64,000 bases of DNA from LMUY01 sp965276785 (GTDB lineage Bacteria; Pseudomonadota; Alphaproteobacteria; Acetobacterales; Acetobacteraceae), in assembly GCA_965276785.1 (NCBI GenBank), contig OZ255629.1, forward strand, positions 930,001 to 994,000, read 5' to 3'. A model generated the notes under the pieces. That model made no database searches. It saw only the letters and a program-made list of their open reading frames with translations, and was not told the DNA's origin. How positions within the stretch are numbered: position 1 is the first letter of the stretch; each line of letters begins with the position of its first letter. The position numbers and the translations under genes are program-made. This document shows, one piece after another, positions 16,615 to 26,829 of the stretch.

Positions 16615-19023
16615 ATGCCCGAAACGGGAAAATCGCGCCCAGCGTCCGAACCAATGGCGGTGTTGCCGCTGCGCGACATCGTGGTGTTTCCGCACATGAT
16701 CGTGCCGTTGTTCGTCGGGCGCGAGAAAAGCGTGCGCGCCCTCGAAGCGGTGATGAAGGAAGACAAGCAAATTCTGCTCGTGGCGCAGAAGAATGCGGCA
16801 CAGGACGAGCCGAGCGCCGATGACATCTTCCGGGTCGGCACCGTCTCCACCATCCTGCAACTGCTGAAGCTACCGGATGGGACGGTGAAGGTGTTGGTGG
16901 AGGGCGGCCGCCGGGCGCGGATCACATCCTTCAAGGAGACCGACTCGTATTTCGAGGCGTTCCTGGAGCCATTGCCGGATCAGGAAACCGAGAAGAAGGA
17001 GTTGGAAGCTCTGGGCCGGACAGTGATCAGCCAGTTCGAGCAATACATCAAGCTCAATAAGAAGATCGCCCCGGAAGTCCTTGTTTCTCTTAATGGGATC
17101 GAAGAACCAACCAAGCTGGCCGACACCATCGCCGCCCATTTGAATCTGAAAATCGCCGAGAAGCAGGAACTGCTGGAGATTGCCCCGGTCGGCGAGCGGC
17201 TGGAGCGTGTGTTCGGGCACATGGAGTCCGAGATCGGCGTGCTGCAGGTGGAGAAGCGCATCCGCAACCGCGTCAAGCGGCAGATGGAGAAGACGCAGCG
17301 GGAGTACTACCTGAACGAGCAGCTCAAGGCGATCCAAAAGGAGCTGGGCGAGGGCGAGGACGGCAAGGACGAGACCGCCGAACTTGAGGACCGGATCAAG
17401 AAGACCCGGTTCAGCAAGGAGGCTCGCGACAAGGCCACGGCGGAGCTGAAGAAGCTGCGCACCATGAGCCCGATGTCCGCTGAGGCAACGGTGGTGCGCA
17501 ACTACCTGGACTGGATGCTGTCGATCCCTTGGAAGAAGCGGTCCAAGGCGCGCAACGACGTCGCCATCGCCAAGCAGGTCTTGGACGACGACCACTACGG
17601 CCTGGACAAGGTCAAGGAGCGCATCCTGGAATATCTCGCGGTTCAGGGCCGCTCGCCCAAAATCCGCGGGCCAATCCTGTGCCTGGTCGGGCCGCCCGGC
17701 GTCGGCAAGACCTCGCTTGGCAAATCCATTGCCAAGGCGACCGGGCGCAACTTCGTCCGCATGTCGCTCGGCGGGGTGCGGGATGAGGCGGAGGTGCGGG
17801 GCCACCGGCGGACCTATATCGGCTCGATGCCGGGCAAGGTCATCCAGGGCATGAAGAAGGCCAAAACCTCCAACCCATTGTTCCTGCTCGACGAGATCGA
17901 CAAGCTGGGCGCGGATTGGCGGGGCGATCCGTCGTCCGCGCTCCTGGAGGTGCTGGACCCGGAGCAGAACGCAACGTTCGCCGACCACTACCTCGAGGTC
18001 GACTATGACCTCTCGGACGTAATGTTCATCACCACGGCCAACAGTCTGCGCATGCCGCAGCCACTGCTTGATCGTATGGAGATCATCCGCATCCCTGGCT
18101 ACACCGAGGATGAGAAGGTGGAGATCGCCAAACGACACCTGGTCGCCAAGCAGAGCGAGGCCAACGGGTTGAAGGTCGATGAGTGGTCGATCCAGGACGA
18201 CGCGCTAAAGGACCTGATTCGCTACTACACGCGGGAAGCCGGAGTGCGGGCGCTCGAGCGGGAGATCGCCAAGCTGGCGCGCAAGGCGGTGATGGAGATC
18301 GTCACCAAGAAGGTGAAGAAGGTCGCCTTTACCCGCAAAAACTTGGAAAAGTTCGCCGGCGTGCGGGTGTATCGCTATGGCGAGACCGAGGCTGAGGACA
18401 TGGTGGGTGTCGTCACCGGCCTGGCCTGGACCGAGGTGGGCGGCGAGATCCTGACCATCGAAAGCGTGCTGCTGCCGGGCAAGGGCAACCTGAAATACAC
18501 CGGCAAGCTGGGCGACGTGATGCAGGAGAGCGTGTCGGCGGCGTTGAGCTATGTGCGCAGCCGCGCCCCCCAATTTGGCATCAAGCCGACGCTGTTTGAG
18601 AAGCGGGACATCCACGTCCACGTGCCGGAGGGGGCAACTCCGAAGGACGGGCCGTCGGCCGGCGTGGCCATGGCCACCAGCTTGGTCAGCGTGATGACGG
18701 GCATTCCGATCCGCCGCGATATCGCGATGACGGGCGAGATCACGTTGCGCGGCCGGGTGCTGCCGATCGGCGGCCTAAAGGAGAAAATGCTGGCGGCATT
18801 GCGGTCTGGGATCACCACCGTGTTCATCCCGAAGGACAACGAGAAGGACCTGGCGGACATCCCGGACAATGTGAAGAAGAACCTGAAGGTCGTGGCCGTG
18901 GCCCATGTGGACGATGTGATCGCCCGCGCCTTGGCCCGCAAGCCGGAGCCGATCGAATGGGAGGAGCCGGCGGACCCGGTGGTTCCGCCGCGCGAGCCTG
19001 CCGTGGCATCCCTGCCGCACTGA
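16615..19023 (+). CDS. lon: Endopeptidase La (Lon protease)
   Basis: ATP-dependent cytoplasmic protease degrading misfolded and regulatory proteins. 802 residues, normal length. The N-terminal LON domain (VLPLRDIVVFPHMIVPLFVGR) runs to about 200, followed by a coiled-coil segment (KRQMEKTQREYYLNEQLK). The AAA+ module has Walker A GPPGVGKTS near 360 and NPLFLLDEIDK as Walker B. The protease domain has the Ser in KDGPSAG near 680 and the Lys in GGLKEKMLAA near 723. A strong terminator-like hairpin follows, so lon appears to be transcribed as its own unit, probably heat-induced. Confidence 0.98.
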   Translation: MPETGKSRPASEPMAVLPLRDIVVFPHMIVPLFVGREKSVRALEAVMKEDKQILLVAQKNAAQDEPSADDIFRVGTVSTILQLLKLPDGTVKVLVEGGRRARITSFKETDSYFEAFLEPLPDQETEKKELEALGRTVISQFEQYIKLNKKIAPEVLVSLNGIEEPTKLADTIAAHLNLKIAEKQELLEIAPVGERLERVFGHMESEIGVLQVEKRIRNRVKRQMEKTQREYYLNEQLKAIQKELGEGEDGKDETAELEDRIKKTRFSKEARDKATAELKKLRTMSPMSAEATVVRNYLDWMLSIPWKKRSKARNDVAIAKQVLDDDHYGLDKVKERILEYLAVQGRSPKIRGPILCLVGPPGVGKTSLGKSIAKATGRNFVRMSLGGVRDEAEVRGHRRTYIGSMPGKVIQGMKKAKTSNPLFLLDEIDKLGADWRGDPSSALLEVLDPEQNATFADHYLEVDYDLSDVMFITTANSLRMPQPLLDRMEIIRIPGYTEDEKVEIAKRHLVAKQSEANGLKVDEWSIQDDALKDLIRYYTREAGVRALEREIAKLARKAVMEIVTKKVKKVAFTRKNLEKFAGVRVYRYGETEAEDMVGVVTGLAWTEVGGEILTIESVLLPGKGNLKYTGKLGDVMQESVSAALSYVRSRAPQFGIKPTLFEKRDIHVHVPEGATPKDGPSAGVAMATSLVSVMTGIPIRRDIAMTGEITLRGRVLPIGGLKEKMLAALRSGITTVFIPKDNEKDLADIPDNVKKNLKVVAVAHVDDVIARALARKPEPIEWEEPADPVVPPREPAVASLPH

Positions 19024-19030
19024 CGTTGGG

Positions 19031-19065
19031 TAAAGCCCGGTTCCGGGGCGCGGAACCGGGCTTTA
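19031..19065 (+). terminator. Intrinsic terminator-like hairpin after lon
   Basis: TAAAGCCCGGTTCC at 19031-19044 pairs perfectly over 14 bases with 19052-19065, loop GGGGCGC. The A/T ends of the stem supply the short U-run. It starts eight bases after the lon stop and, being symmetric, could stop transcription from either side. Confidence 0.75.
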
Positions 19066-19195
19066 ACGCATTCGCGTGATTGGCGGGTCTGGCATTTTAT
19101 GCTTCATGGTCCCGTCACATCCCGCTGCCACCTGGCTCGGCTCGCGGGTTGGGTGGCGAAGCGAGCGTGGGAGCAAACGCCAGGTGGGTAACGCC

Positions 19196-19468
19196 ATGAA
19201 CAAGCTTGAGCTCATCGCAGCGGTGGCGAAGGAAGCCGACCTGGCCAAAGCGGCGGCGACGCAGGCTGTTGAAGCGGTGTTCGCGGCCATCGAGCGGGCG
19301 CTGAAGAGCAAGCAGGAGGTGCGGCTCACCGGGTTCGGCAGCTTCGTGGTGACGGAGCGCAAGGCGACCACCGGCCGAGACCCGCGGACGGGAGCGCCGT
19401 TGACCATCGCTGCGTCCAACTCGGTCCGGTTTAAGCCTGGCAAGGCGCTCAAGGATGCGGTGAAGTAA
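19196..19468 (+). CDS. hup: HU-family DNA-binding protein
   Basis: Nucleoid protein of 90 residues that bends DNA as a dimer. The start is the ATG at 19196 (MNKLELIAAVA), which matches the family N-terminus; the longer frame from 19076 overlaps the lon terminator region and is rejected. Seen: the GFGSF turn in VRLTGFGSFVVTERKA, the arm region GRDPRTGAPLTI and the final VRFKPGKALKDAVK. Its place directly after lon is common in proteobacteria. tRNA-Val begins 15 bases after the stop. Confidence 0.97.
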   Translation: MNKLELIAAVAKEADLAKAAATQAVEAVFAAIERALKSKQEVRLTGFGSFVVTERKATTGRDPRTGAPLTIAASNSVRFKPGKALKDAVK

Positions 19469-19478
19469 GCATCGGTTT

Positions 19479-19558
<80 letters not shown>

Positions 19559-19564
19559 ATTTCT

Positions 19565-19632
19565 GTGACGTGTCACGTTAACTATAAACTCACAGGACAA
19601 CTTTATAGCTTAGGGTCAGTTTGCTATAAACT
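19565..19632. promoter_or_regulatory. Repeat-rich candidate operator of the Fic gene
   Basis: Three related sites lie in the 97 bases before the Fic start: CTATAAACT at 19582-19590, the inverted form CTTTATAG at 19601-19608 and CTATAAACT again at 19624-19632. A GTGAC/GTCAC dyad lies at 19565-19576. The stretch is clearly AT-richer than its surroundings. The Fic protein carries its own C-terminal winged helix, so autoregulation through these sites is a reasonable inference. Confidence 0.5.
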
Positions 19633-19655
19633 GCCGGCATGTCCCCGAGCCCTCG

Positions 19656-20819
19656 ATGAACCTGCACGACTTCCGGAACCCATCTGGGATGCTGGTGCCC
19701 GCCATCCAGGGCGTCAAGGCGTTCGTGCCGAACCCGCTCCATCCGCCCATCGACCTTGCTGCGATCGCACTGCCGCTCAGCCAGGCAATGCACGCGCTCG
19801 GTGAGTTGCGCGGTGCCTGCCGCCGCCTGCCAAGCCCTGACCTTTTGATCCGCCCGTTGCAACGCCAGGAAGCGCTGACGTCCTCCGCAATGGAAGGCAC
19901 GTTCACCACGGAAGACAACCTCCTCCTGGCGGAACTCGATGACGACGCGCCTCGGGACGACGCGACCAAGGAGGTGGTGAACTATGTGGCCGCGCTCAAT
20001 GAGGCGTTGGCCATGTTGGAAACGCTACCGATCTGCCATCGCGTGATCACGCGGGCGCATGAAATTCTCTTAGGTGGCCTCAGCACGGCCCGAGGGGCGC
20101 AGAAGCGGCCGGGCCACTATAAAGTGGACCAGAACTGGATCGGGGGTGCCACGATCCAGCGGGCGCGATTCGTGCCCGCTCCGCCGCGAGAGACGGTCCA
20201 GTGCATGGACGTGCTGGAGGCCTATCTCAACCGCCAGGACCTGGATTTCCCGACCGCACTGATGGACTTGGCCTTGGCGCACTACCAGTTCGAGACTATC
20301 CATCCCTTTGCGGACGGCAATGGCCGGGTTGGGCGCATGCTGATTTCGCTGATGGCGGTAGACCGGCGATTGCTCGACACACCCGTGCTCTATCTCAGCC
20401 CGACCATGGAGCGATATAAAGACGAGTATATCGATCGGATGTACGCCGTGTCGGTCGACAGCGCATGGAACGAATGGTTCGGCTTCTTTTTCGCACGCGT
20501 CTCGGAATGCTGTCGCGAGACCATCCAGACGATCGACCGGCTGCTCGCCCTTCAGGAGCACTTCCGCGAACAGGCTCGGCAGGCCGGGCGGAGCGCCAGC
20601 CTAATCACCCTAGTAGACCAGTTGTTCGAGAACACAGCAATGACGGCAAACAGTGCCGCTCGCCGACTTGGCGTGAGCTATGCGGCGGCGAACACCGCCA
20701 TCGCGCGGCTGGTGGAACTGGGCATTTTATCGCCAATCGCGAATACCTATCCGCGTGCATTCTACTCGCCCGCCGTTTTGCGTGCGGCAAGGAGTTCAGC
20801 GCGCGCCGGATCGACCTGA
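19656..20819 (+). CDS. Fic-domain protein adenylyltransferase with inhibitory motif and C-terminal HTH
   Basis: Likely AMPylates a protein target with ATP. 387 residues. The Fic core HPFADGNGRVGR at 216-227 is complete, including catalytic His216 and the second Arg. An inhibitory-helix motif of the form S/T-xxx-E-G/N is present N-terminally as SSAMEG (76-81), making this a class II, self-inhibited Fic. Residues about 315-375 form a winged helix (TANSAARRLGVSYAAANTAIARLVELGILSP). Architecture matches SoFic-type proteins. It has its own repeat-rich promoter region and converges with the chorismate mutase gene. Target unknown. Confidence 0.92.
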   Translation: MNLHDFRNPSGMLVPAIQGVKAFVPNPLHPPIDLAAIALPLSQAMHALGELRGACRRLPSPDLLIRPLQRQEALTSSAMEGTFTTEDNLLLAELDDDAPRDDATKEVVNYVAALNEALAMLETLPICHRVITRAHEILLGGLSTARGAQKRPGHYKVDQNWIGGATIQRARFVPAPPRETVQCMDVLEAYLNRQDLDFPTALMDLALAHYQFETIHPFADGNGRVGRMLISLMAVDRRLLDTPVLYLSPTMERYKDEYIDRMYAVSVDSAWNEWFGFFFARVSECCRETIQTIDRLLALQEHFREQARQAGRSASLITLVDQLFENTAMTANSAARRLGVSYAAANTAIARLVELGILSPIANTYPRAFYSPAVLRAARSSARAGST

Positions 20820-20832
20820 TCCCACTCAGAAT

Positions 20833-21123
20833 TCAAGCCATTTGTCCGCCTCGGAACGCCGCTCGTTCCACCTCGATGAAAGCGGCGATCATCGCTCGAT
20901 AGGTGGCCTCCGCAACGCCTGCCTCCAACTGTGCTGCCTCAGCCAATCCACGAACCTTGGCAATGACTTGCTCGACCCTCGCCGGAGCCGCCACGTCAGC
21001 CTCGGCCGTTTTAAAGTGGGCGGCTTGTTGAACGAAGCGCCGCCGCTCTGCCATCAGCGCGATGATCTCTCGGTCGATTTGGTCGATTTCTACCCGAACT
21101 TCATCCAAGGACTCTATCCGCAT
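20833..21123 (-). CDS. Chorismate mutase, AroQ type
   Basis: Small all-helical enzyme of 96 residues converting chorismate to prephenate for Phe/Tyr synthesis. Seen: LDEVRVEIDQIDREIIALMAERR as first helix with the catalytic Arg region, a Lys in the HFK segment, the RVEQVIAKVRGLAE loop and AMIAAFIEVERAAF as last helix. It stands alone as a free-standing AroQ rather than fused to prephenate dehydratase. It converges with the Fic gene with 13 bases between the stops. Confidence 0.88.
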   Translation of the reverse strand: MRIESLDEVRVEIDQIDREIIALMAERRRFVQQAAHFKTAEADVAAPARVEQVIAKVRGLAEAAQLEAGVAEATYRAMIAAFIEVERAAFRGGQMA

Positions 21124-21223
21124 CGACTAACCACTCCTTCGTCTCACCGTTGCAGTGCCTGGCCGCTACACCCCAACTCCCCTTGACCCCTCCGCCCCAC
21201 TCTCTTACATCGCCCCACCTGTT

Positions 21224-21300
<77 letters not shown>

Positions 21301-21446
21301 AGCCTCGCACTGACACCCCGCACTAACACCAGCGTGTTATCCCCTTCCGCTGTGGCCGTACAGCACCGATATAGCTTTTCGGCACGGCACAGCTATGGTG
21401 CGCCGCACTCCGCGACGATTAACGCGCGCTTAGAAGGGTTTTCACG

Positions 21447-21821
21447 ATGCAGTCGGCCAATGCGCTGCTGGTCAACTACTACCCCATCCTGTTCTTCCTG
21501 CTGATTGCTGGCGTGGTCGCCGGGGTCATGGTGGGCGGCTCCCGATTGGTGGCGCCGAACAACCCCTACGCGGAAAAGCTGTCCGCCTACGAGTGCGGTT
21601 TCGAGCCGTTCGACGACGCGCGCCGCCGCTTCGACGTGCGGTTCTACCTCGTTGCCATCCTGTTCATCATTTTCGACCTCGAAGTCGCCTTCCTGTTCCC
21701 GTGGGCCATAAGCCTTGGCGCCATCGGCGTGTTCGGGTTCCTCTCCATGATGGGGTTTCTTGGCGTGCTGACCGTGGGCTTCATCTACGAGTGGAACAAG
21801 GGCGCACTAGAGTGGGAGTAG
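21447..21821 (+). CDS. nuoA: NADH-quinone oxidoreductase subunit A
   Basis: Membrane subunit of complex I at the junction with the peripheral arm. 124 residues with three hydrophobic helices. The conserved loop YAEKLSAYECGFEPFDDARRRFDVRF-type stretch, with its Cys in ECGFEP, and FLIFDLEVAFLFPW-like (here FIIFDLEVAFLFPW) are seen. First gene of the nuo operon. The 146 bases upstream after tRNA-Asp should contain the operon promoter, but I see no convincing -35/-10 pair. nuoB starts four bases after the stop. Confidence 0.97.
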   Translation: MQSANALLVNYYPILFFLLIAGVVAGVMVGGSRLVAPNNPYAEKLSAYECGFEPFDDARRRFDVRFYLVAILFIIFDLEVAFLFPWAISLGAIGVFGFLSMMGFLGVLTVGFIYEWNKGALEWE

Positions 21822-21825
21822 CACC

Positions 21826-22389
21826 ATGAGCGTCACAGCAGAAACTGCCCCCGTCGCTTGGAACCGCGAGGTTCTGGCGCCGGGCCCGGAGCAGGAGGCG
21901 GTGATCAAGGGCATCACCGGCGAGATGACCGACAAGGGCTTCGTCGTCGCCAACCTCGATAAGGTCGTGAATTGGGCTCGCACCGGCAGCCTGTGGCCGA
22001 TGACCTTCGGCCTGGCTTGCTGCGCCGTGGAGATGATCCACGCCTACATGCCGCGCTTCGACCTCGACCGCTTCGGCGTCATTCCCCGCGCCAGCCCGCG
22101 CCAGAGTGACGTGATGATCGTCGCCGGCACGCTGACCAACAAAATGGCCCCCGCCCTGCGCAAGGTCTACGACCAAATGGCAGAGCCGCGCTGGGTGATC
22201 TCGATGGGCTCCTGCGCCAATGGCGGCGGCTACTATCATTATAGCTACTCGGTGGTGCGCGGCTGCGACCACATCGTGCCGGTCGACGTCTACGTGCCCG
22301 GCTGCCCCCCCACCGCCGAAGCACTGGTTTACGGGATCATGCAGTTGCAGAAGAAAATCCGCCGCACCGGGACCATCCTGCGTGGGTGA
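21826..22389 (+). CDS. nuoB: NADH-quinone oxidoreductase subunit B
   Basis: Carries iron-sulfur cluster N2, the last cluster before quinone. 187 residues. Cluster ligands are visible in GLACCAVEM (adjacent Cys pair), in SMGSCANGGGYY and in YVPGCPPTAEAL. The N-terminal 30 residues are variable. It lies between nuoA and nuoC with gaps of only four bases on each side. Confidence 0.98.
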   Translation: MSVTAETAPVAWNREVLAPGPEQEAVIKGITGEMTDKGFVVANLDKVVNWARTGSLWPMTFGLACCAVEMIHAYMPRFDLDRFGVIPRASPRQSDVMIVAGTLTNKMAPALRKVYDQMAEPRWVISMGSCANGGGYYHYSYSVVRGCDHIVPVDVYVPGCPPTAEALVYGIMQLQKKIRRTGTILRG

Positions 22390-22393
22390 GGTC

Positions 22394-23047
22394 ATGCACA
22401 GCGGCGCAACGCAGGCCCTGGCCGAGACGATTGGCCGCCTGCCCGGCGTGCTGCACGCGGCGGTCGAGCATGGCGAGGTGGTGGCGCAGGTGGAGCCTGC
22501 GTCGCTCACCACGGTCATGACGGCGTTGCGCGACGATGCGGCCTTCGCCTGCGAGCAGATGATGGACCTCTGCGGCGTCGACTGGCCCGAGCGCACGCCC
22601 CGGTTCGACGCCGTCTACAACTTACTCTCGGTGTCCAACAACCATCGCGTCCGCGTCATCGTGCAGACCGACGGCCTCACCCCGGTCCCGTCCGTGCACC
22701 GCATCTGGCCGGCCGCCACCTGGTGGGAGCGCGAGGCGTTCGACCTGTTCGGTATCCTGTTCAGCGACCAGCCCGACCTGCGCCGCATCCTCACCGATTA
22801 CGGCTTCGAGGGCCACCCGCTGCGCAAGGACTTTCCGCTGACCGGGTTCGTCGAGGTGCGCTACGACGAAGAGCAGAAGCGCGTCGTCAACGTTCCCGTC
22901 AGCCTCACCCAAGATTTCCGCAACTTCGACTTCATCTCGCCCTGGGAGGGCATGGTGACCTTGCCCGGCGACGAAAAGGCGCATGGCGCGCGCCAGATCG
23001 CCGGCGGCGGCACGAAGCCGGGTGCGGATGGAGCCAAGACATCATGA
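22394..23047 (+). CDS. nuoC: NADH-quinone oxidoreductase subunit C
   Basis: Peripheral-arm structural subunit (30-kDa type) that packs against NuoD. 217 residues from the ATG at 22394, preceded by GGGTGAGG, which overlaps the nuoB stop. Family signatures are WWEREAFDLFGI and HPLRKDFPLTGFVEVRYD. The tail after about 200 is Gly/Ala-rich and variable. The stop overlaps the nuoD start (ATGA). Separate C and D genes, as in most alphaproteobacteria, not fused as in enterobacteria. Confidence 0.97.
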   Translation: MHSGATQALAETIGRLPGVLHAAVEHGEVVAQVEPASLTTVMTALRDDAAFACEQMMDLCGVDWPERTPRFDAVYNLLSVSNNHRVRVIVQTDGLTPVPSVHRIWPAATWWEREAFDLFGILFSDQPDLRRILTDYGFEGHPLRKDFPLTGFVEVRYDEEQKRVVNVPVSLTQDFRNFDFISPWEGMVTLPGDEKAHGARQIAGGGTKPGADGAKTS

Positions 23048-24327
23048 GTCAAAGTCACTTCGTTGCCAGCACCGTGCCCGGCGTCGATGACACCGGCAAT
23101 GAGCGCCGGGAATGGCCGGAGACCATGCTGCCCTCCGGCGACAAGCAGCTCAAGCAAGTCGAGATCGACAGCCACTCGATCAACTTCGGCCCGCAGCACC
23201 CGGCCGCGCACGGCGTCCTGCGTCTCATCCTGGAGATGGATGGCGAGGTGGTCGAGCGGGCGGACCCGCATGTCGGCCTGCTGCACCGCGGTACCGAGAA
23301 GCTGATCGAGCACAAGACCTACACCCAGGCGGTGCCGTATTTCGACCGGCTCGATTACGTCTCCCCCATGTGCATGGAGCACGCCTTCGCGCTCGCCACC
23401 GAGAAGCTGCTCGGCATCACCGTGCCGGACCGGGCGCAATGGATCCGGGTGATGTTCTCGGAAATCACCCGCATTCTAAACCACTTGCTGAACGTGACCA
23501 GCTACGCGCTGGACGTCGGCGCGCTCACCCCCACGCTGTGGGGCTATGAGGAGCGCGAAGTCCTGATGGAGTTCTACGAGGCCGCCTCGGGGGCCCGGCT
23601 CCATGCCAACTACTTCCGGCCCGGCGGCGTGCACCAGGACCTGCCGGCGGGGCTGGAGGATCGGATCGCCGCTTGGTCCGAGCGCTTCCCCCACTTCGTC
23701 GACGATCTTGAGGCGTTGCTGACCAACAATCGGATTTGGAAGCAGCGCACCGTCGATATCGGCGTGATGACGGCGGAGCAGGCGCTGGCCTGGGGCTTTA
23801 GCGGCCCCAACCTGCGCGCCTCCGGCGTGCCGTGGGACCTGCGGCGCAGCCAGCCCTACGACAAATACGCCGAGGTCGAGTTCGACATCCCCGTGTCGCG
23901 CCATGGCGACTGTTACGACCGCTATCTCATCCGCGTCGCCGAGATGCGTGAATCGGTCAAGATCATCAAGCAGTGTCTTGATAAGATGCGCCCCGGCCCC
24001 GTGAAGGTGCAGGACCGCAAGTTCACCCCGCCGCGCCGGGAGGAGATGAAGCGATCGATGGAAGCGTTGATCCATCACTTCAAGCTCTACACCGAGGGCT
24101 ACCACGTTCCTGCAGGCGCAACCTACACCACGGTGGAGAGCCCCAAAGGTGAGTTCGGCGTCTACCTGGTGGCAGACGGGTCCAACCGGCCGTATCGCTG
24201 CAAAATCCGCCCCACTGGGTTTAGCCACTTGCAGGCGTTCGAGACCATGGCGCGCCGGCACATGCTGGCAGACGCAGTGGCGATCATCGGCTCAATTGAT
24301 ATCGTCTTTGGCGAGGTGGACCGCTAA
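23044..24327 (+). CDS. nuoD: NADH-quinone oxidoreductase subunit D
   Basis: 49-kDa subunit lining the quinone site beside cluster N2. 427 residues. Seen: NFGPQHPAAHGVLRL, GLLHRGTEKLIEHKTY, the quinone-pocket DRLDYVSPM and the C-terminal RCKIRPTGFSHLQAF. The N-terminus is about 30 residues longer than a minimal NuoD, and its start overlaps the nuoC stop. The stop TAA abuts the nuoE ATG with no gap. Confidence 0.97.
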   Translation: MSQSHFVASTVPGVDDTGNERREWPETMLPSGDKQLKQVEIDSHSINFGPQHPAAHGVLRLILEMDGEVVERADPHVGLLHRGTEKLIEHKTYTQAVPYFDRLDYVSPMCMEHAFALATEKLLGITVPDRAQWIRVMFSEITRILNHLLNVTSYALDVGALTPTLWGYEEREVLMEFYEAASGARLHANYFRPGGVHQDLPAGLEDRIAAWSERFPHFVDDLEALLTNNRIWKQRTVDIGVMTAEQALAWGFSGPNLRASGVPWDLRRSQPYDKYAEVEFDIPVSRHGDCYDRYLIRVAEMRESVKIIKQCLDKMRPGPVKVQDRKFTPPRREEMKRSMEALIHHFKLYTEGYHVPAGATYTTVESPKGEFGVYLVADGSNRPYRCKIRPTGFSHLQAFETMARRHMLADAVAIIGSIDIVFGEVDR

Positions 24328-24975
24328 ATGGCTGAGGACGTCGGCGATGGCTCGACCGGGCAGCGGCCCGAGATTGCCCAGCCCACCCAGTTCGAGTTCG
24401 ACGAGCAAAGCCGCCGCGCGATCGATGCCGATTGCGCAAAGTATCCGCCGGGCCGTCAAGCCAGCGCGGTAATCGCCGCGCTCTATGAGGTGCAGAAGCA
24501 AATGGGCCGCCAGACCGGCAGCGCGTGGGTGCCGCGCGTGGCGATGGACGCGGTGGCGGCGCGGCTCGGCATGGCGCCGATCCGCGTCTACGAGGTCGCG
24601 ACCTTTTACCTCATGTTCAACACCACCCCGATCGGCCGTTATCACCTGCAAATCTGCACCACCACGCCGTGCTGGCTGCGCGGGTCGGACGAGGTGGAGG
24701 CCACGTGCCGCCGGGTCACCGGCATCAAGGGCTGGCACGAGACCAGCGCCGATGGACTGTTCACCATGAGCCAGGTGGAGTGCTTGGGCGGTTGCGTGAA
24801 CGCCCCCATCCTGCAGGTGGATGACGACTTTTACGAGGACCTGGACGGCCCGGCCACCGAGCGGCTGCTGGCGGCGTTGGCCCGTGGCGAGCGGCCCCAG
24901 CCCGGCAGCGTGACCGGCCGCCAGACGTCCGCCCCCGAGGGTGGACCCACCACCCTGCTGACGGTCACGGAGTAG
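24328..24975 (+). CDS. nuoE: NADH-quinone oxidoreductase subunit E
   Basis: 24-kDa subunit with the [2Fe-2S] cluster N1a near FMN. 215 residues. The four cluster cysteines are in CTTTPCWLRG and CLGGCVNAP. The helical N-terminal domain (AVIAALYEVQKQMG) is normal, and the C-terminal 35 residues are a variable Pro/Gly/Thr-rich tail. It immediately follows nuoD and is five bases ahead of nuoF. Confidence 0.96.
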   Translation: MAEDVGDGSTGQRPEIAQPTQFEFDEQSRRAIDADCAKYPPGRQASAVIAALYEVQKQMGRQTGSAWVPRVAMDAVAARLGMAPIRVYEVATFYLMFNTTPIGRYHLQICTTTPCWLRGSDEVEATCRRVTGIKGWHETSADGLFTMSQVECLGGCVNAPILQVDDDFYEDLDGPATERLLAALARGERPQPGSVTGRQTSAPEGGPTTLLTVTE

Positions 24976-24980
24976 CATCA

Positions 24981-26278
<1,298 letters not shown>

Positions 26279-26282
<4 letters not shown>

Positions 26283-26494
26283 GCGCAACGCCTGAGACGC
26301 TGGAGCAGTCGAGGCTGGAGCTTGAGGAGAAGATCCTGAAGATCGCCAACCTGCAGGCTGACACGACGCTGAAGCAAATCCAGTCGAGGTTTGAGCCCTG
26401 GAAGGTGATTGCGTCGGCCGTGGGCGCCGCAGGTGTAGTCTTTGGTGCGGCGGCGGCAGTGGGCGTGTTCGTCGCCAGGAGTTTCGGCCATTGA
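26279..26494 (+). CDS. Small single-pass membrane protein inside the nuo operon, function unknown
   Basis: Not recognised. 71 residues. Residues 1-40 are charged and predicted helical (EQSRLELEEKILKIANLQAD), possibly a short coiled coil. Residues about 44-66 form one Ala/Gly/Val-rich membrane segment, leaving a short C-terminal tail. The ATG overlaps the nuoF stop and the stop overlaps the TTG of the next gene, so translation is coupled on both sides. It is not a standard complex I subunit. Position suggests a role in assembly or anchoring of the NADH module, which is inference. Base composition matches the neighbouring nuo genes only roughly (fewer GC third positions). Confidence 0.7.
26477..26481 (+). 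promoter_or_regulatory. Ribosome site that supports a TTG start at 26491
   Basis: AGGAG lies nine bases before TTG 26491, inside the end of the preceding small gene. It supports the rare TTG start of the pentapeptide-repeat gene, which overlaps the upstream stop as TTGA. Confidence 0.55.
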
Positions 26495-26829
26495 CCGAGT
26501 TCACCCAGACCTCGGACGTGATCACGGCGCGGGAAGCGGACTTGCACGGCAGCAAGTTCACTGATGTGAGCCTTGAAGGCGCCGTCTTCCACCGGGTCAA
26601 CTTGGGCCGAGCCGCGTTTTCGGACGTGTCGCTTGCCGGTGCCACCATCCACGCGGCCAACCTGGCGGGTGTCCGCTTTGAGGATGCCACGCTGGTAAAC
26701 GCGAGCTTTACTGACGCCGATCTCTCCGGCGTGACCATTGAGAACTGCAATATCAAGGGGCTGAGGATCAACGGCGTGGATATCGCCGCCGTCCTCGCCA
26801 CCAACCGAGGCGAGCCAGACCATGGTTAA
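26491..26829 (+). CDS. Pentapeptide-repeat protein inside the nuo operon
   Basis: 112 residues from a TTG start. Residues about 15-103 are tandem pentapeptides of the A(D/N)LxX type with a hydrophobic or aromatic centre (ADLHG, SKFTD, VSLEG, AVFHR, VNLGR, AAFSD and on to VDIAA), which fold as a right-handed quadrilateral beta-helix. Such proteins are often protein- or DNA-mimicking scaffolds. There is no signal peptide, so it is probably cytoplasmic. It is coupled upstream to the small membrane gene and overlaps the nuoG start by eight bases. Function unknown; a complex I assembly or regulatory partner is the contextual guess. Confidence 0.72.
   Translation: MTEFTQTSDVITAREADLHGSKFTDVSLEGAVFHRVNLGRAAFSDVSLAGATIHAANLAGVRFEDATLVNASFTDADLSGVTIENCNIKGLRINGVDIAAVLATNRGEPDHG

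Noticed and set aside
19639..19659. Six-codon minigene (ATG at 19639) overlapping the Fic ATG
   Set aside because: ATGA overlap with the Fic start is suggestive of a leader peptide, but there is no ribosome site and the length is too short to argue for.
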